This document shows, piece after piece, positions 1 through 10,738 of a stretch of DNA of 64,000 nt. This DNA is from Chionoecetes opilio. Taxonomy: Eukaryota > Arthropoda > Malacostraca > Decapoda > Majidae. The notes under the pieces are model-generated. The model searched no databases. It was not told where the DNA came from and saw nothing but the letters and a program-made list of their open reading frames with translations. The number at the start of each line of letters is the position of its first letter. The first letter of the stretch is position 1. A program made the position numbers and the translations under genes. The DNA lies in contig JACEEZ010001777.1 in assembly GCA_016584305.1 (NCBI GenBank), forward strand, positions 400,257 through 464,256, written 5' to 3'.

Positions 1-270
1 GTGAGTCAAGAACATACTCTCCCCCAACCATGCCTGGGGCAGCACTACCGGGAAAACTTGCTAGGCAGCTCAGTATGACTATAAGTAGGTAAAAAAAAAG
101 AAAGATTAGTAAGCGTGAGTGTACCGCACTTACAGGGGAAGTAATGCCCTTTGTTTACATCACTGCACGGCCACTGTCGGCCAGCCATGTGCTCGGGGTG
201 GAGCTTCATGACGTCAGTGCATACTATCTATAGGTCATCTCCTCTCCTCTAGTGTAAAATAATTCAAATT
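1..270. other. No feature recognised
   Basis: I see no open frame, tRNA box pattern or terminal inverted repeat here. The stretch lies downstream of the Tigger-like fragment that starts at 573 on the minus strand and could be its decayed continuation, but no transposase motif is visible. Confidence 0.3.
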
Positions 271-573
271 TCAAAAAGTCAAAATTTTTGTAAATACAAC
301 ATCCAGGGAGACATTCTTAACTGGCTTAATCCTCTTCCTGGTAGTCTTGGAGGTGCTTGGATCCTCCAAAGTAAGGGCCTGGGCACGAATCTTCTCTTTT
401 TTTTTCTTGATATCATAGAATGTGCTGGATTTGATATCAAACTCAGCACAAATAGCACGCATGGACGCACCTGCATCCATCCTTGCCAGCACTTTCACCT
501 TTTCCTGCAGGCTCAGGCTCTTCAATTTAATTCCCTTCCTGCTGGAGACACCCTTGCGTGATGGAGCCGACAT
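271..573 (-). pseudogene. CENP-B/Tigger-type transposase, N-terminal HTH fragment
   Basis: I start at the ATG at 573 (MSAPSRKG...). An upstream in-frame Met at 612 lies in less plausible leader sequence. Residues ~15-60 read as a psq-type helix-turn-helix: the signatures LSLQEKVKVLARMDAGAS, then IKSSTFYDIKKKKEKI, match the CENP-B/pogo consensus, in which a 'leucine-rich helix, small residue, then ST-x-x-x-I-K-K' pattern binds the terminal repeats. The frame runs on for about 25 residues into unrelated sequence. No second HTH or DDE domain follows. Confident about the family, not about activity. Confidence 0.7.
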
Positions 574-884
574 CTTGAAATACAGTACTGTATGATGTAA
601 CCCCCAAAACACGTAAAATAGGTAGCAAAATAAAGCAAAGGTCGGGTACCAGCGCGTAGGCTGATACTTATGTGACTTATGTCAAGCTCGAGCTCGAGCT
701 TGACAGACGACCTACAAAGTGATACTAAGCAGAAGAGGTCACAAGAAGAAGAAAACTGAGGATATGCCAAGTGTAAGCAAAGAGATGCAGTTATAACTCA
801 TCAACATGCCGAGATACAGAATTTTTTGCAGAGTTATATCAAATTCCGAGTTATACAATGCCGAGTTATAAGGGTTTTAGTGTA
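271..884 (-). mobile_element. Tigger/pogo-like DNA transposon, 5' end fragment
   Basis: The minus strand begins at 884 with a terminal repeat of the pogo/Tigger style, TACACTAAAACCCTTATAAC, followed by echoes of the phrase CCGAGTTATA. About 300 bp further in, an ORF encodes the DNA-binding head of a pogo transposase. The catalytic DDE part and the other end are not seen, so this is a truncated copy. Alternative: an MITE-like deletion derivative whose far end lies outside the window. Confidence 0.6.
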
Positions 885-1197
885 TATGTAGGTGATAATT
901 TACGAGCTACGGTAAAGATTAAATGAGAGTAACCTTTCTTTGAATCAGCAACCACTTAACGCCACTGCCAAGCCTAGTCTTGAATACCAGTTAACACCCG
1001 GGTGCAGAAATAGAGGTACGTATGTTGTTAGCAGCAACATACCTAAAGCAACCTCTCTTTGAATCCCTGGCCAGGGCAGGATATTCAGTTATTGAGTAGA
1101 TCCAAACCTCTGACAGTGGCAGGGCAAAGAACTTTATTTTCATACCCCAATCATTTGATATTTCAGTGAGTTCCTTTTGCGACTTCAGATCAAGATT
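885..1197. other. Unassigned repeat-like DNA
   Basis: No coding potential. The phrase 'acctctctttgaatc' occurs twice in slightly different forms (about 930 and 1050), suggesting a small duplication. Nothing else is supported. Confidence 0.25.
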
Positions 1198-1553
1198 GTT
1201 GTTTTGTTTTTTTCATCTATGCCTATAGCACCTGTAGGCACTGACCTCAAGGGCTCAGATAGTAGGCCCTGGAGGTTCACTTGAGGGCTGTGATGGTTGG
1301 TCCTTGCCTGTGGTGGTGCAGGCAGGATTTTTATAGTGACGCCTGTGATTAGATAGAGGCTCATGCCGCCCCCATGTGTCCTCCGATGCACTCGCAATCG
1401 AAGGTAGAGTTAATGGGCAGCATGTGGGTGTTCTTAGGCCACTCAATGGTGCAGAAAGATTTAAAGTTAATTTATGATTCTCACATCGGGATCGAACTCG
1501 GGTTACCGAGAACGCCACTCGGAGATGCTAACCACTCTGCTACCACCTCCCTC
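1198..1553 (-). repeat. tRNA-derived SINE (family 1), copy 1
   Basis: Read on the minus strand from 1553, the head has an A box (TAGCAGAGTGGTTAGC) and, about 35 bases later, a B box (GAGTTCGATCC), the two internal Pol III promoter boxes of a tRNA. A ~280-bp body follows, ending in a T-rich (A-rich on minus) tail near 1200-1215. The same body recurs at 3088-3436, 14868-15140 and, in degraded form, 21955-22205. It abuts the C-terminal end of the hAT transposase remnant. Confidence 0.75.
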
Positions 1554-1721
1554 TAAGCCCGGCTGCAAAAGGGTCTAATCCAGGTCAGGTGGGAGTTTTC
1601 AAGATCAGGGAAATATTCTCTGAAGTAGCCTTGCAGATGTGCTAGATGGGACACAATAATGGGCGTGATGCTGTCTTGTAATGCATAAATATCACCGGAA
1701 CTGTAAAAGCAACGGGTATAC

Positions 1722-1800
1722 CCTTTGGCCAGGTCGGTTAAGGCGCCAAGTAAGGTGCAAATTTGGTGATTGCGACGGTTCGAATCCTCGCTGGGCAAGG
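1722..1800 (+). repeat. tRNA-like SINE head, or tRNA pseudogene
   Basis: Plus strand: TTTGGCCAGGTCGGTTAAGG resembles a tRNA-Ser/Leu type A box, and about 40 bases further GGTTCGAATCC is a perfect B box followed by a pairing 3' arm. No clean acceptor stem can be built by eye. It interrupts the hAT remnant, so it is most likely the head of another SINE family inserted there. It is distinct from the minus-strand SINE family next to it. Confidence 0.55.
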
Positions 1801-3087
1801 AAAAAGGAAATGATTTATTTCTGAATTATGATTACCAGCCTGAATCCTATGTCTATTGGAAAGACATACTGACGGGATTTCAAAAGGTAACTGTGGCCCA
1901 GGGCAATGTGAAGCCTCTGTTGGTTCCAAGCAAAAATCCCCCATAGAAGCATCACCTGGCTCCATCATGTGGCCACATGCAAGTTTCTGTCAAACAGAGT
2001 ACTGGGACTTCCCTTGACCAAGACTGCCCCTTCAGGAATCCCCCATCAGAATATCTCAACAGCAAGATTTTAGTAAAGAGAAGAGAGAAGATAAGAAGAA
2101 AGAAGTAAGAAGACCCCCTCCCCCCCGCATCACAGTCTCCACTTGATGTCACACATTCTTGGTAATAAAGTGGGAACATTTCAGTGACTCCTTCCTGGCA
2201 TTTGCTTTGCCACAGGGAAATCTTTTGCGTGAAAGCACGTACTTTGTCCTGCACATTCAAAATGTATAATTCAGGGCCTTGCATGCTCTTGTTTAGTACA
2301 TTTAGATGCTGGAATATGTTTGATAGATATGCTAACTTTAGCATCCATGACTCATCTTCGAAATAGCTATCAAGATCTGATTTCTGTGATGAAAGAAAAT
2401 CAGCCAGCTCTCTCCGCAGTGCAAATACACGATTCAAAACTGCTTCACGCGATAGCCATCGCACTTCAAAGTGGAGCAGCAAGCCCTGAAAGTCAGCACC
2501 CATTTCATAACAAAGGGCTCCAAAAAGTCTGTGTTTCAGAGGGTTGTACTTTTACATATTTCACTGTTTTCACAACAACCTGCAGAACCTGATGCAGTTC
2601 ATCGTCAATGCGTTTTGCAATAAGTGCTTCGCGGTGGAGCATGCAATGTGTGTTGACGAACATTGAGGGCTTGTTTTTATGAAGGCAACGACTCCACTAC
2701 GTTTACCTGTCATAGCAGCGGCGCCGTCAGTACACACACCCACACAACGAGACCAGTCAATGGAATTATGTTCCATGTATCCATCCAAAACCCAAAAATA
2801 TCCTCCCCGGGAGTCCTACCCTTTATGGGTTTGCAGAATATTATCTCCTCAATAAATTTCACCTCACTGATAAATCTGATATACACAAGCAGCTGTGCTT
2901 CGTTTGCGACATCTGTGCTCTCGTCCAGATGCAGTGCAAAGTACTTACTGTTTCTCACTTTCTCCAAAAGTTGTACAGTGACGTCCTCGGCCATATCATC
3001 TATTGTTCTGCTCTCAGTATTGTTCGATAAGGGTAACACACCAACCTGCTTGGCGGCATTCTCCCCAAATAACTCCTAAACTATGTC

Positions 3088-3436
3088 TCTGATTTTTTTA
3101 TTTCTTGGCCTATAGTGCCTGTAGGCAGTGACCTCCAGGTGAGGGATGGTAGGTCTAGAAGCTCACTAGAGGGCTGTGACGGTTTGGCCCTCGCCCGTGA
3201 TGGCACAGGCAGGATTTTTATAGTGACGCCTACGATTAGAGGCTCATGCCGCCCCTCTGTGTCCTCCGATGCACTCGCAATCGAAGGTAGAGTTAATGGG
3301 CAGGGCATGTGGGTGTTCTTAGGCCACTCGACGGTGCAGAAAGATTTTAAGTGGATTTATGGGTCTCACTCGGGATCTAACTCGGGTCTTCGAGAACGCC
3401 ACCCGGTGACGTTAACCACTCTGCTACCGCCTCCCT
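3088..3436 (-). repeat. tRNA-derived SINE (family 1), copy 2, inside hAT
   Basis: The head at 3436 has TAGCAGAGTGGTTAACG (A box) and a degraded B box (GAGTTAGATCC). The body parallels the copy at 1198-1553 almost base for base, with the same phrases around 3240-3320. The T-rich tail is at 3090-3110. It separates the hAT codons ...LLPAVK (3438) from ...ELFGENAAK (3086), so the insertion point lies within the transposase coding region. Confidence 0.8.
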
Positions 3437-3790
3437 TAACTGCTGGTAACAGGAAATTTTCCCCAATCGTGTGTGGTTTCTTACCACAGGCAATGTGAAA
3501 AGAAGCTAAAAATTATTTTAGCTTTCAGTGCTCTGTCTGGAACTATGATTTTCTGCCTGAATGTATTTGCCTGGCTGGCTACTGATGATTCTTGTTGCCT
3601 GAAGAAATCAATGGATTATGTGGCCTCAGCCACATTTGTAGTTTTTGTAGGTGTTTTTTGTAGTTTGATGGTTTCAAACAATCATTTCAGAGTATCTCTT
3701 GACAGAGAACACACTTTGGGTACTCCATCCATCTTTTTTCAGCACAGAGGTAAACCCATATGCAATATATGAGGGATTATACTTCCTCAG

Positions 3791-4330
3791 TTTTGATTTT
3801 CTCTCATTTGTGCTCAAGCTTCTTTCTTCATTTTATTCAAAAAGTCTGTTTCAGAGGGTGGTACTTTCTTCACTTGGTCTTGATGAAGTAGCAGTAGAGA
3901 GCTCATCAGACGATTTATGTTTTAATTAACTTGTCCATCTTCAGTTTTGCTACTAAGTTACCAACACGCTCTGCAAGCATAAAAAACACTGGTGAGACAA
4001 TTATGATGCACACAATGCAAATGATTATTGGTTAATAAGATTTTATATTTCTAGTAACTTTTAAATTTAAACATACATCATAACCATGATTTTGTTTTGT
4101 CAATTAAGACTATTAGTAATCACTAATAGTATGTCACTATCAAGGTATTGCCACTTTTTCTCCTTATAGCGGCATAGCCAATAAGATTACGTACAATGTA
4201 TAGGAACCAGATGGATGGAGCAGCCAGATCCCACTGGAGTGGGGACGAGTCACGAGAGTAAACGGTTTGGGTGGCGATGGATGGAAGTTGCTACGTTGTG
4301 ATTAATTTAAAATTTAACTTATGATATAAA
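3791..4330. other. No feature recognised
   Basis: AT-rich sequence just upstream of the hAT remnant. It presumably contains the 5' non-coding part of that element, but I could not find a convincing terminal repeat or 8-bp duplication. Confidence 0.25.
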
Positions 4331-5738
4331 TACACTCAAACCTGCGGTTTCGAACGTCTCCCTTTTTCGAACAAATAGGTTCACGAACAGAATTTCAAAC
4401 TCATAATTGCACCGGTTGCCGTACGATAACTCGGTTGCCGAACAAGCTACTCGGCAACTGTGCGCATCACTGGCGTCAGTCACGCCGCGGCCCTCACTTT
4501 GTAAACATCCGCTACGAACTGTTCTTTGATTTAGCCAATTTCTTTGTGTGTTGTGGCATTATTTCGGTATTATTTTACACTTGGACCGAAACTCCCTACC
4601 GAAGATAACACTAAAGTCGCCAGGACAACTTTTTTCTTCGATTTACAGACGTGTGGTGGCGTTAATACTTACATTTCTACATCCATGATTTCAGGAAGGT
4701 TAGAAGGGGCTATCTGGAGAGTCTGTGTCATTTTGTGTCTTCATCTGTCATATTATGGCTATAAATGAACAAATTAAAAAAAATATCACCAGAGTGGCGA
4801 CCAACACTAAGGTTTTTTTCTGAGTGTCTTCCGCCGTCCGTTGTCGCCCAAAAAAAAAACTAGTAGCGAAATTTGAAACCATATAGCTATACTTGCAGAT
4901 ACAAAGCATAAAACAACACTGAAACAGAGTATATTATACAGTCATGATATAAACTACTGTGTATCATCTTCAGTGGCACATACACATCAGTAGTGATGCT
5001 ATAATTCGTAATATTTGGCGGCTGGCGACATTATTGCAGCTGGCGACTAAAGTATTATCTACGGTACACAATTGGGAGTCTGGTTTCTGTTTACCTTATT
5101 GGATTCTAGGAAACATTCTCTCTATGAGCTTCCCGTCGCAAATCATTACTTTTGGAGATAATGACATGTTGTTTATAGGGAGGAGAGAGAAAAAGGTTGA
5201 CGAGTGCCTCACTCTTCTTCCTCTTGTGACCTGTATCGCCTCTGTCTTCCCTTACCGCAGATACTTATTTAATGCAGATTTGGCTTTCGTTAGGAGGTTA
5301 AAGCGTGGGATTAGGTTAGGTTAGGTTAGTGAGTCAAAAGGGGGGGTTAGGTTATCATTACTTTTGGAGATAATGACATGTTGTTCATAGGGAGGCGAGA
5401 CAAGTGTTTACGAGCGCCTCACTCTTCTTCCTCTTGTGACCTGCATCGCCTCTGTTCTTCCCTTACCGCAGACACTTATTTAATGCAGATTTGGCTTTAG
5501 TTAGGAGGTTAAAGCGTGGGATTAGGTTAGGTTAGGTTAGGTTAGTGAGTGAGTCAAAAGGGGAGGGTTAGGTTAATTTTCATTTTTGTAAAAAAAGGTC
5601 TTTATTTTGGGGGTCAGGAACGGATTAATCCATTTTATATTGTTTCTTATGGAAAAATGTGTTTTGGTTTTAGAACAATTCGGTTTTAGAACAACTTTTG
5701 GGAACTAATTAAGTTTTAAAACCGAGAGCATGTCTGTA
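4331..5738. mobile_element. Pogo/Tigger-type element with diverged terminal repeats
   Basis: The left end reads TACACTCAAACCTGCGGTTT with CGAAC echoes. The right end, inverted, reads TACAGACATGCTCTCGGTTT with 'gttctaaaacc' echoes. Both follow the Tigger pattern of TA plus CA..., then repeated 'CGGTTTTCGAAC'-like phrases. The interior has no recognisable transposase. It contains a 213-bp tandem duplication and a tract shared with 59.9-61.6 kb. The two ends are not close matches and could belong to two different insertions. Confidence 0.45.
5138..5580. repeat. Tandem duplication of a ~215-bp unit ending in TTAGG repeats
   Basis: The phrase 'attacttttggagataatgacatgttgtt' begins at about 5143 and again at about 5358. 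Each unit runs through the 'cctcactcttcttcctcttg' segment and ends in (GGTTA)n followed by 'gtgagtcaaaagggg'. A third, diverged copy of the same unit lies at about 60095-60270 and also runs into TTAGG-like sequence. It looks like a dispersed repeat family rather than a gene. Confidence 0.7.
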
Positions 5739-5889
5739 ATGATATAATAGTAAAGATGTGCAACCTAGCTGCTAGCACACTGTCTCTTTTGTGTTTTCTT
5801 TGGGATTTCTTCCACTCGTATTTGTTTCTAGTTCGCATCCGGGTTATCTTCCTTACCTCCCCCTCACTTTCATCGCTAGATGAACTCAT
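5716..5889 (-). CDS. Possible N-terminal coding fragment, unknown protein
   Basis: From the ATG at 5889 the frame reads MSSSSDESEGEVRK followed by a run of basic residues (RMRTRNKYEWKKSQRKHKRD). An acidic-serine head and a basic stretch are common at the start of nuclear or transposon-encoded proteins. The frame breaks down after ~45 residues and I recognise no domain. It overlaps the end of the Tigger-type repeat, so it may be the first codons of a decayed transposon ORF. Chance ORF is a real possibility. Confidence 0.25.
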   Translation of the reverse strand: MSSSSDESEGEVRKITRMRTRNKYEWKKSQRKHKRDSVLAARLHIFTIISLQTCSRF

Positions 5890-5929
5890 TGTCACTCGTA
5901 TATACTGCCAAATCACACACAAAAAACGA

Positions 5930-6070
5930 GATAGCTCGCGACGAGATCTTAATGACTTCTTCTTCTTGTGACCTTTGTCACTTAGTATCGCTTTATAGGT
6001 CCTCTTCCACTTCGTCTCCTTCGTTAACAAACTTGTTAACTCTTCCCTTGTTTATTTCACCTGGGAAAGA
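5930..6070. repeat. Dispersed 'ctcttcttgtgacc' repeat module
   Basis: A segment of ~120 bp (about 5950-6070) matches, in inverse orientation, 15420-15540 inside the foldback at 15.1-15.9 kb. Shorter pieces recur near 690-755 and 56035-56105 ('tgacagacga..tacaaa.cga.a.taagcagaagaggtcacaa'). It is a shared transposon building block of unknown family. Confidence 0.5.
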
Positions 6071-6319
6071 CATTTTCATCAGTTTTCAATCCTTTGACTA
6101 TCATCCTAATTCATTTTCTCTTTTGTGTTCTTAACTCCCAGCACTGCATTAGGAACACTTTTGTGAGGTTTACAATACTTTCTGTTTCCTTTCTGTCCCC
6201 ATACAGCCCTAACACCGTACACAGGGCCCCGTCTTTCTGCTCTAGTCTACTGTCCCACTCCTCTCTGCCTAGGACTACATATTACTATTGATGCTATAAG
6301 CCTTTCCCTCTGACTCCTA

Positions 6320-6420
6320 TACACACAAACCTCATTTTCCCGGACTAATAGGGGGAGCACCGGTCCGGGAATCGCAACAGCCCGGGAATTATCCAAAAAA
6401 AAAAAAAAAAAAAAAAAAAC

Positions 6421-6453
<33 letters not shown>

Positions 6454-7221
6454 CGAAACCCAAAATACCCCCCCCCCCCCGGATTTTACCCCTAAACCTA
6501 TAAAATTTAAAAGCCCGGCCCCCCCAATCTCAACTACCCCGCCTCGGCTTTTACGCCCTGAGCATCTCCCCCTGGCGGGAGGCCACAGAAAGTTTAAATA
6601 GTCTCAGAGACGTTCCGCACCGGGGCAGTGGGGGTCAGGGGACTAAGGGAGGCGTCGGGTGAACCGTGAGTGTTGTCCCAAATGTAAACAAAAAGACCGC
6701 TGAGATGCGCCACCTGGCGGGGGCAGCAGAAAGGTTAAATATCTCAAGAAGTTCCCACCAGGGGCAGTGGGTCAGGGACTAACGGAGGCCCCGTGCAGGT
6801 GAACCGTGAGTGTTTGTCCAAATGAAAACAATAGCCCCGCTGAGGATGCGCCACCTGGGGGACGAGAAAGTTTAAATATTCTCAAGAGACTTCCTGCACC
6901 AGGGGCAGGGGGGGTCAGGGACTAATGGGGCCTGAGGTGAACCTGATGTCTGTTCCAAAATGTAAACAATGACCGCTGAGATGCTGCCACCTGGCGGGGG
7001 GCAGCGAAAGTGTTCAATAGTCTAGAGTTTCCGCACCGGGGGCAGTGGGGTCAGGGGACTAACGGGGGGTGTGCAATGAACCGGAGTCGTGTGCCCAAAT
7101 GTAAACAATTGCCCGCTGAGCAGCTGCCCCCGGGCGGGGGGGCGCGGACACGACCGGGGGTGACGGGGAACACGCGGACGCCGGAAAACTTTGTCAATTT
7201 TCGAACGGACCGGCATTTCAA

Positions 7222-7287
<66 letters not shown>

Positions 7288-7386
7288 ATAATTGCTGAGA
7301 CTTTGACAATCCCCGGGACCCTCGTTTTTGCCCGGCAAACCCAAATACCGGGAAATGGAGGCCGGGAAATCGAGGTTTTGTGTGGT
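6320..7386. mobile_element. TA-type (pogo-like) element with CACACAACC termini, copy 1
   Basis: The left end TACACACAAACCTCATTTTC and the phrase CCCGGACTAATAGGGGGAGC match, inverted, the right end of the element at 35635-36638. The right end near 7330-7386 (cgggaaatggag...cgaggttttgtgtgg) matches the left end of that copy. The interior (6560-7140) holds about five copies of a ~130-bp unit. Two long poly-A runs (6392-6450, 7226-7285) and inflated G/C runs suggest poor sequence quality. No transposase seen. Confidence 0.65.
6540..7145. repeat. Tandem repeats, ~130-bp unit, about five copies
   Basis: Each unit carries 'gctgagatgcgccacctggcgggggcagc.gaaag.ttaaatagtctc', then '.ccagggcagtggggtcaggggactaa', then a 'gtgaaccgtgagtgt.gtcc.aaatgtaaacaa' block. 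Units start near 6550, 6700, 6838, 6972 and 7108. The same unit in inverse orientation appears in the sister element near 35825-35890 and 36055-36110, where part of it encodes the C-terminal zinc knuckle of a LINE. Confidence 0.7.
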
Positions 7387-9116
7387 CTTGTTGCATTCCC
7401 AATGAAGTTCTAGGGTTTTCTTTCCCCCTCCCTGCACTACAATTCGGGTTCCCCATTTCCCCTGTTTTTTTCCTTTGTTTCCCAACGTACTTTTTTGTTT
7501 TATAGAGTAACTTACCCCCAGTCCCTACTGCCAGGTCACCCCGTCGGGTTTCAGTTTCCACCTTCCCACTAAAATTTAAATTTCCCTGGCCTTTCCCCTC
7601 CTGCCTTTTAACTACCCATTCTTCTCAATTTTCTTTTTGTATCTCTTATCTCCAACTTTTTTCCATTCCCCCCACAGTTTTTTCCCTTTTCCATCTCTCT
7701 ATTCCCTTCTTCCCGGTGAAAATTTATCTTTTTTTCCTGGGATATTTTCTTTGGGGGCCATCTATCTTCACTAAGTCTTTCAAAAGTTTTTGGGAAAACC
7801 AGTTTTTCCTTTAATTATCCTTTTCCCCGAAGGTGCTCATCCCATGTCCCCCTTAGCCTCTACAGCTGTTCCCACAAGCTCCTAGTCCCCCCTGCCACTT
7901 GTTCTGAGCCTTTTCAAGTTCAAGATATCTCCTTCCCTGTACTGAGTCCCTTCTGACCCATACAGACAAAGGGTACAGCCACCCCTTCCCTAACTCCCGC
8001 CCACCTCAATTTTATTTTTACTCTGTTACCCCCCCAAATTTATTCATGCCTGACTCCTCCTTGCCTTCTTCTTAACTTTTCCTTGTTTTTCACCCCCTAT
8101 CCTTCCTTGTTTTTCTTCCCTTCCTAGAATAAACTTATCTACTACTTCTAGAAATTATTTTTGAAACACCCCGATTTCCTCCTTTCACTGTTAAACCCAT
8201 GACTTTACATTTCCCCTTTTTCTAACTTCAGTTTCATTCCCTTCTAATTTTGTAATGTGTAAAAACTCCCCATTTTACCTTTTTTTCTGCCATCATACTA
8301 TACTCATCACAAGGCAGACATCCTAATTCTTCCCCAATTGCTACTTTCCCTTTTTTTGACTTCCTGTTATCCCATCTGTTCCCCTAAAAAAAAGTTTAAT
8401 AATTTTGGGGACATGACAATCCTTGTCTAACCCTAATTATTTTTCCCTCCAGCCAGTTGCAAAGTCACCTAGAGTAAATTTCATTCGTTCCCTTCATACA
8501 TGCTGTTTATTACTTCCTCCACCTTTGTATCTACTCCAATGTGTCTTAGTAATCTTATTAACTTTCCTCTATTTACTGTGTCGTACGCCTTTCAATATCT
8601 ATAAATACAATTATAATATCAAACAAACAAAAAAATTTCAATATCTAAGTAAAGCTCTCTCCTCTGATAGATGTTTCTTTCAATAATTTATTTTTAGTGT
8701 AAATATTTTTTTAAATTTCCCAAACCTCTCCCTTTTCCCTGAACCAGCTTTGCTCATTTCCTAACATCATGTTTTCCTCTATCCACAATTTCAACTTACC
8801 CTTAATCATTTCGAAAACCTTGGCTAGTATGTTCATGACAGCTATGGGCCTATAATTGGCTATGTCCTCCTTATCTTTTCCTTCTCCTTTGTGGATTAGG
8901 GTCACTCTGCTCTTTTTCCAGTCCTGTGGCATGCAGCCTTGCTCCAGCACTGTGTCACATATGTTATACATTGCCTGTCTTACCATTTCTCCTCCATATT
9001 TAACAAATTCACCAATGAGTCCATCTGTCCCTGCAGCTTTGCCATTCTTTAAATCTTTCAGTAAACCTTTCTACCTCTCCTAGCTCAATTACTGTTTCCT
9101 TCATTTCTCTCTTGTC

Positions 9117-9124
9117 ACTGTAGA
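9117..9124. repeat. 8-bp target-site duplication ACTGTAGA (left)
   Basis: ACTGTAGA is repeated at 10384-10391. Removing one copy and the DNA between restores the LINE reading frame on the minus strand (…LKLYSDKREM…), which supports it as a true insertion duplication and not a chance match. Confidence 0.8.
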
Positions 9125-10383
9125 TTAGGGTGTCCCAAAATGCAAAAGTTTTGAAATGTTGCACGCTCGTGTGTTATTCCGGTTCTCTCATAGTAAAACA
9201 GTATTGCGTTGAAATTTTGGGCGAATTGAGTAATATTTAGGGGTCCCGACAAAGTGAACATTTAGGTGACGTGACTCGAACTTCAGGATTTTTCTAAATT
9301 TCCACTTTTTTTTCTCCCTCAGGTATCAAAATGGCAAAAGAGCCGCTAGTAATCTTTTGGGTGATCGACAAGGCTCCAATCGATTGAAATCACCGGAGCC
9401 TGGCTACCACGAAGGAGCAGGTCCTCCTCCGCTACTACCACCACCACCGGGAGATGGGGAAGACGGCGAGCGGGAGCAGGGAAAGGCGGTGGTGGAGGGG
9501 GTTCTCCCCTTCTGGTCGCGCGCCGGATTTTCCCACAACTACAGTAAAACACGCCGGCACGAAGCTGTCAAAGCTGTAAAGGCTTTCAATGACCTCAAAA
9601 AGAACAAGAACAAAGAACAGGCCGAAACATCGTATGGGTGAGGAGATTTTCAAAGGAGACGTCCAAGAAATCTTTGACCTCGCACACTCCTCCTCTCTCC
9701 AACGGGCAGACGTGAAGGACGAGGACAAGGAGTTCCTACGGAGTCAGAGAGAAGACAGAGGGGAATCATCCATGGCTGAATTGAACCTCGTGACAGCGAA
9801 GAAGGTGGAGAAACAGGTCAGCCGGGGCCGACTCAACGGCCCGGGATGGAACCGGGAACTCAAGGGGCCCCCCCAAAAAATACAACCATTCCTTGACGAG
9901 AAGTCGGGAAACCCCCCCAAAAACCAAACTCCCCCAAAACCGGGGGGGGGGTTCCCTTTTTGGGCGAGGAAGGGGGCGGAAACAACTTCCCGGGCATCGC
10001 CCTAGTCCAGCGCTACCTGGGGTCCACGAAGTCGGCCGCAGAGAAGAAGTATCTCCCCCAGTTAGTCCACCACCATCGGAAACTTGTGGGGCGGGAAAGA
10101 AGGAAAAACCTTCAAAGAAGGCTTTCTGAATGGAAAAAATAAAAACTGCTGTTTTGGTTTCCTTATAGTTTCTTCTAAAAATGTGGGATGTTTTGAGTTT
10201 TTTTCTTTTTTTGAAGATTATTAGAAAATTTTTTTCAGTTTGTCCGCGACCCCTAAATATTCTCCGAATTTCATCTAATTTCACAGGAACTCTTCTTATG
10301 CTGTGTGAACAGAAATAAAACACGAGCAAGGGAAAAAAACATGTTTCATTTTTTCCCTCTATGATCTTGGGACACCCCTACTT
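9125..10383 (+). mobile_element. hAT-like non-autonomous DNA transposon, 1.26 kb, 8-bp TSD
   Basis: Ends are TTAGGGTGTCCCAAAATGC on the left and, inverted, AAGTAGGGGTGTCCCAAGAT on the right. The flanking 8-bp ACTGTAGA repeat fits hAT-like (or other 8-bp TSD) transposons. The interior encodes only the N-terminal part of a protein whose longer version is found at 11481-14409, so this is an internally deleted derivative. Confidence 0.8.
9331..10142 (+). pseudogene. N-terminal part of an arthropod transposon protein, frameshifted
   Basis: From the ATG at 9331 (MAKEPLVIFWVIDKAP) the frame stops at 9385 and then continues in other frames: a histidine-rich stretch, KRTRTKNRPKHR near 9590, then EEIFDLAHSS-like, KDEDKEFLRSQREDRG (9640-9770), ending in NLQRRLSEWKK near 10140. 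The pattern 'FDLAH ... EDKEFL..QR...G' is one I associate with an uncharacterised transposon-encoded protein found in spiders, aphids and crustaceans. That link is from memory and should be tested. No catalytic domain remains. Confidence 0.55.
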
Positions 10384-10465
10384 ACTGTAGAGTTTTAGAT
10401 CATAATGTTTTTCCTTCCCTCTAGTTTCCATGTCCTTTTTAATTACTTTACTCCAGACACCCGGG

Positions 10466-10738
10466 GGGATTTAAAATGGACTGACTGTGATTGGCTGGGA
10501 GTGAGGCGGTCAGCGAGCGCCCCCAATTGGTTCAGCCGCCGCCCAGGTAGCTCTCATAGATCGTTCGGACCAGGTCATATAGTAGGGCCCAGCCACCGAA
10601 TGGGCGACTTTTGACATTCCACCACAGTGACGTCAGCCAAACCCAAACCCCGGGTACTTTGACTAGTCTATCTCTCAGTCCTTCCGACCCCGATCTGATC
10701 CGACGGTGTTTGGGGCATAGCCTTATCAACGGCACCCC
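10466..10738. other. No feature recognised
   Basis: GC-balanced DNA with CCAAT-like motifs (gattggctggg, caattggttc) and no supported ORF. It may be the body of the SINE whose head lies at 10936. Confidence 0.25.

Larger units (their letters stand above)
1560..3790 (-). pseudogene. hAT superfamily transposase (ZBED/SCAND3-like), broken
   Basis: Read from 3790 down on the minus strand: around 3715-3620 is a BED zinc finger (CVLCQE ... LKPS ... KKHL in a shifted frame); 3490-3438 gives KKPHTIGENFLLPAVK; after a SINE the frame resumes at 3086 with ELFGENAAKQVGVLPLSNNT, then the RNase H-like core (FALHLDESTDVANEAQLLVY, VGVCTDGAAAMTGKRSGVVA) down to ~2570. 2503-2150 gives FEVRWLSREAVLNRVFALR, and 1690-1560 gives the hAT C-terminal stretch SHLAHLQGYFREYFPDLEN. 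These are in the right order for the hAT family that gave rise to ZBED and SCAND3 genes. In-frame stops, frameshifts and SINE insertions make it a pseudogene. Confidence 0.85.
7395..10465 (-). pseudogene. LINE reverse transcriptase (copy E), interrupted by a DNA transposon
   Basis: Minus strand. 10465-10384 continues directly into 9124 when the 9125-10383 insertion is removed: ...KHYDLKLYSDKREM... spans the join. Then come RT signatures: KNGKAAGTDG-like (near 9040), DWKKSRVTLIHKGEGKD and ANYRPIAVMN (8930-8830), an IEKAYDTVNRGKL-like segment near 8600, MYEG...KFTLGDF near 8470, and a degraded YADD region near 8300. Below ~8400 the sequence becomes CT-rich with inflated homopolymers and cannot be read. 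Related to, but distinct from, the LINE family at 41-56 kb. Confidence 0.7.

Noticed and set aside
3473..3929. Plus-strand ORFs with hydrophobic segments considered as a membrane protein
   Set aside because: The minus strand of the same bases encodes the N-terminal part of the hAT transposase in the correct order; the plus ORFs are shadows.
7010..7288. ORFs ending in poly-Lys or poly-Phe
   Set aside because: They end in poly-A/T runs inside a low-quality transposon copy.
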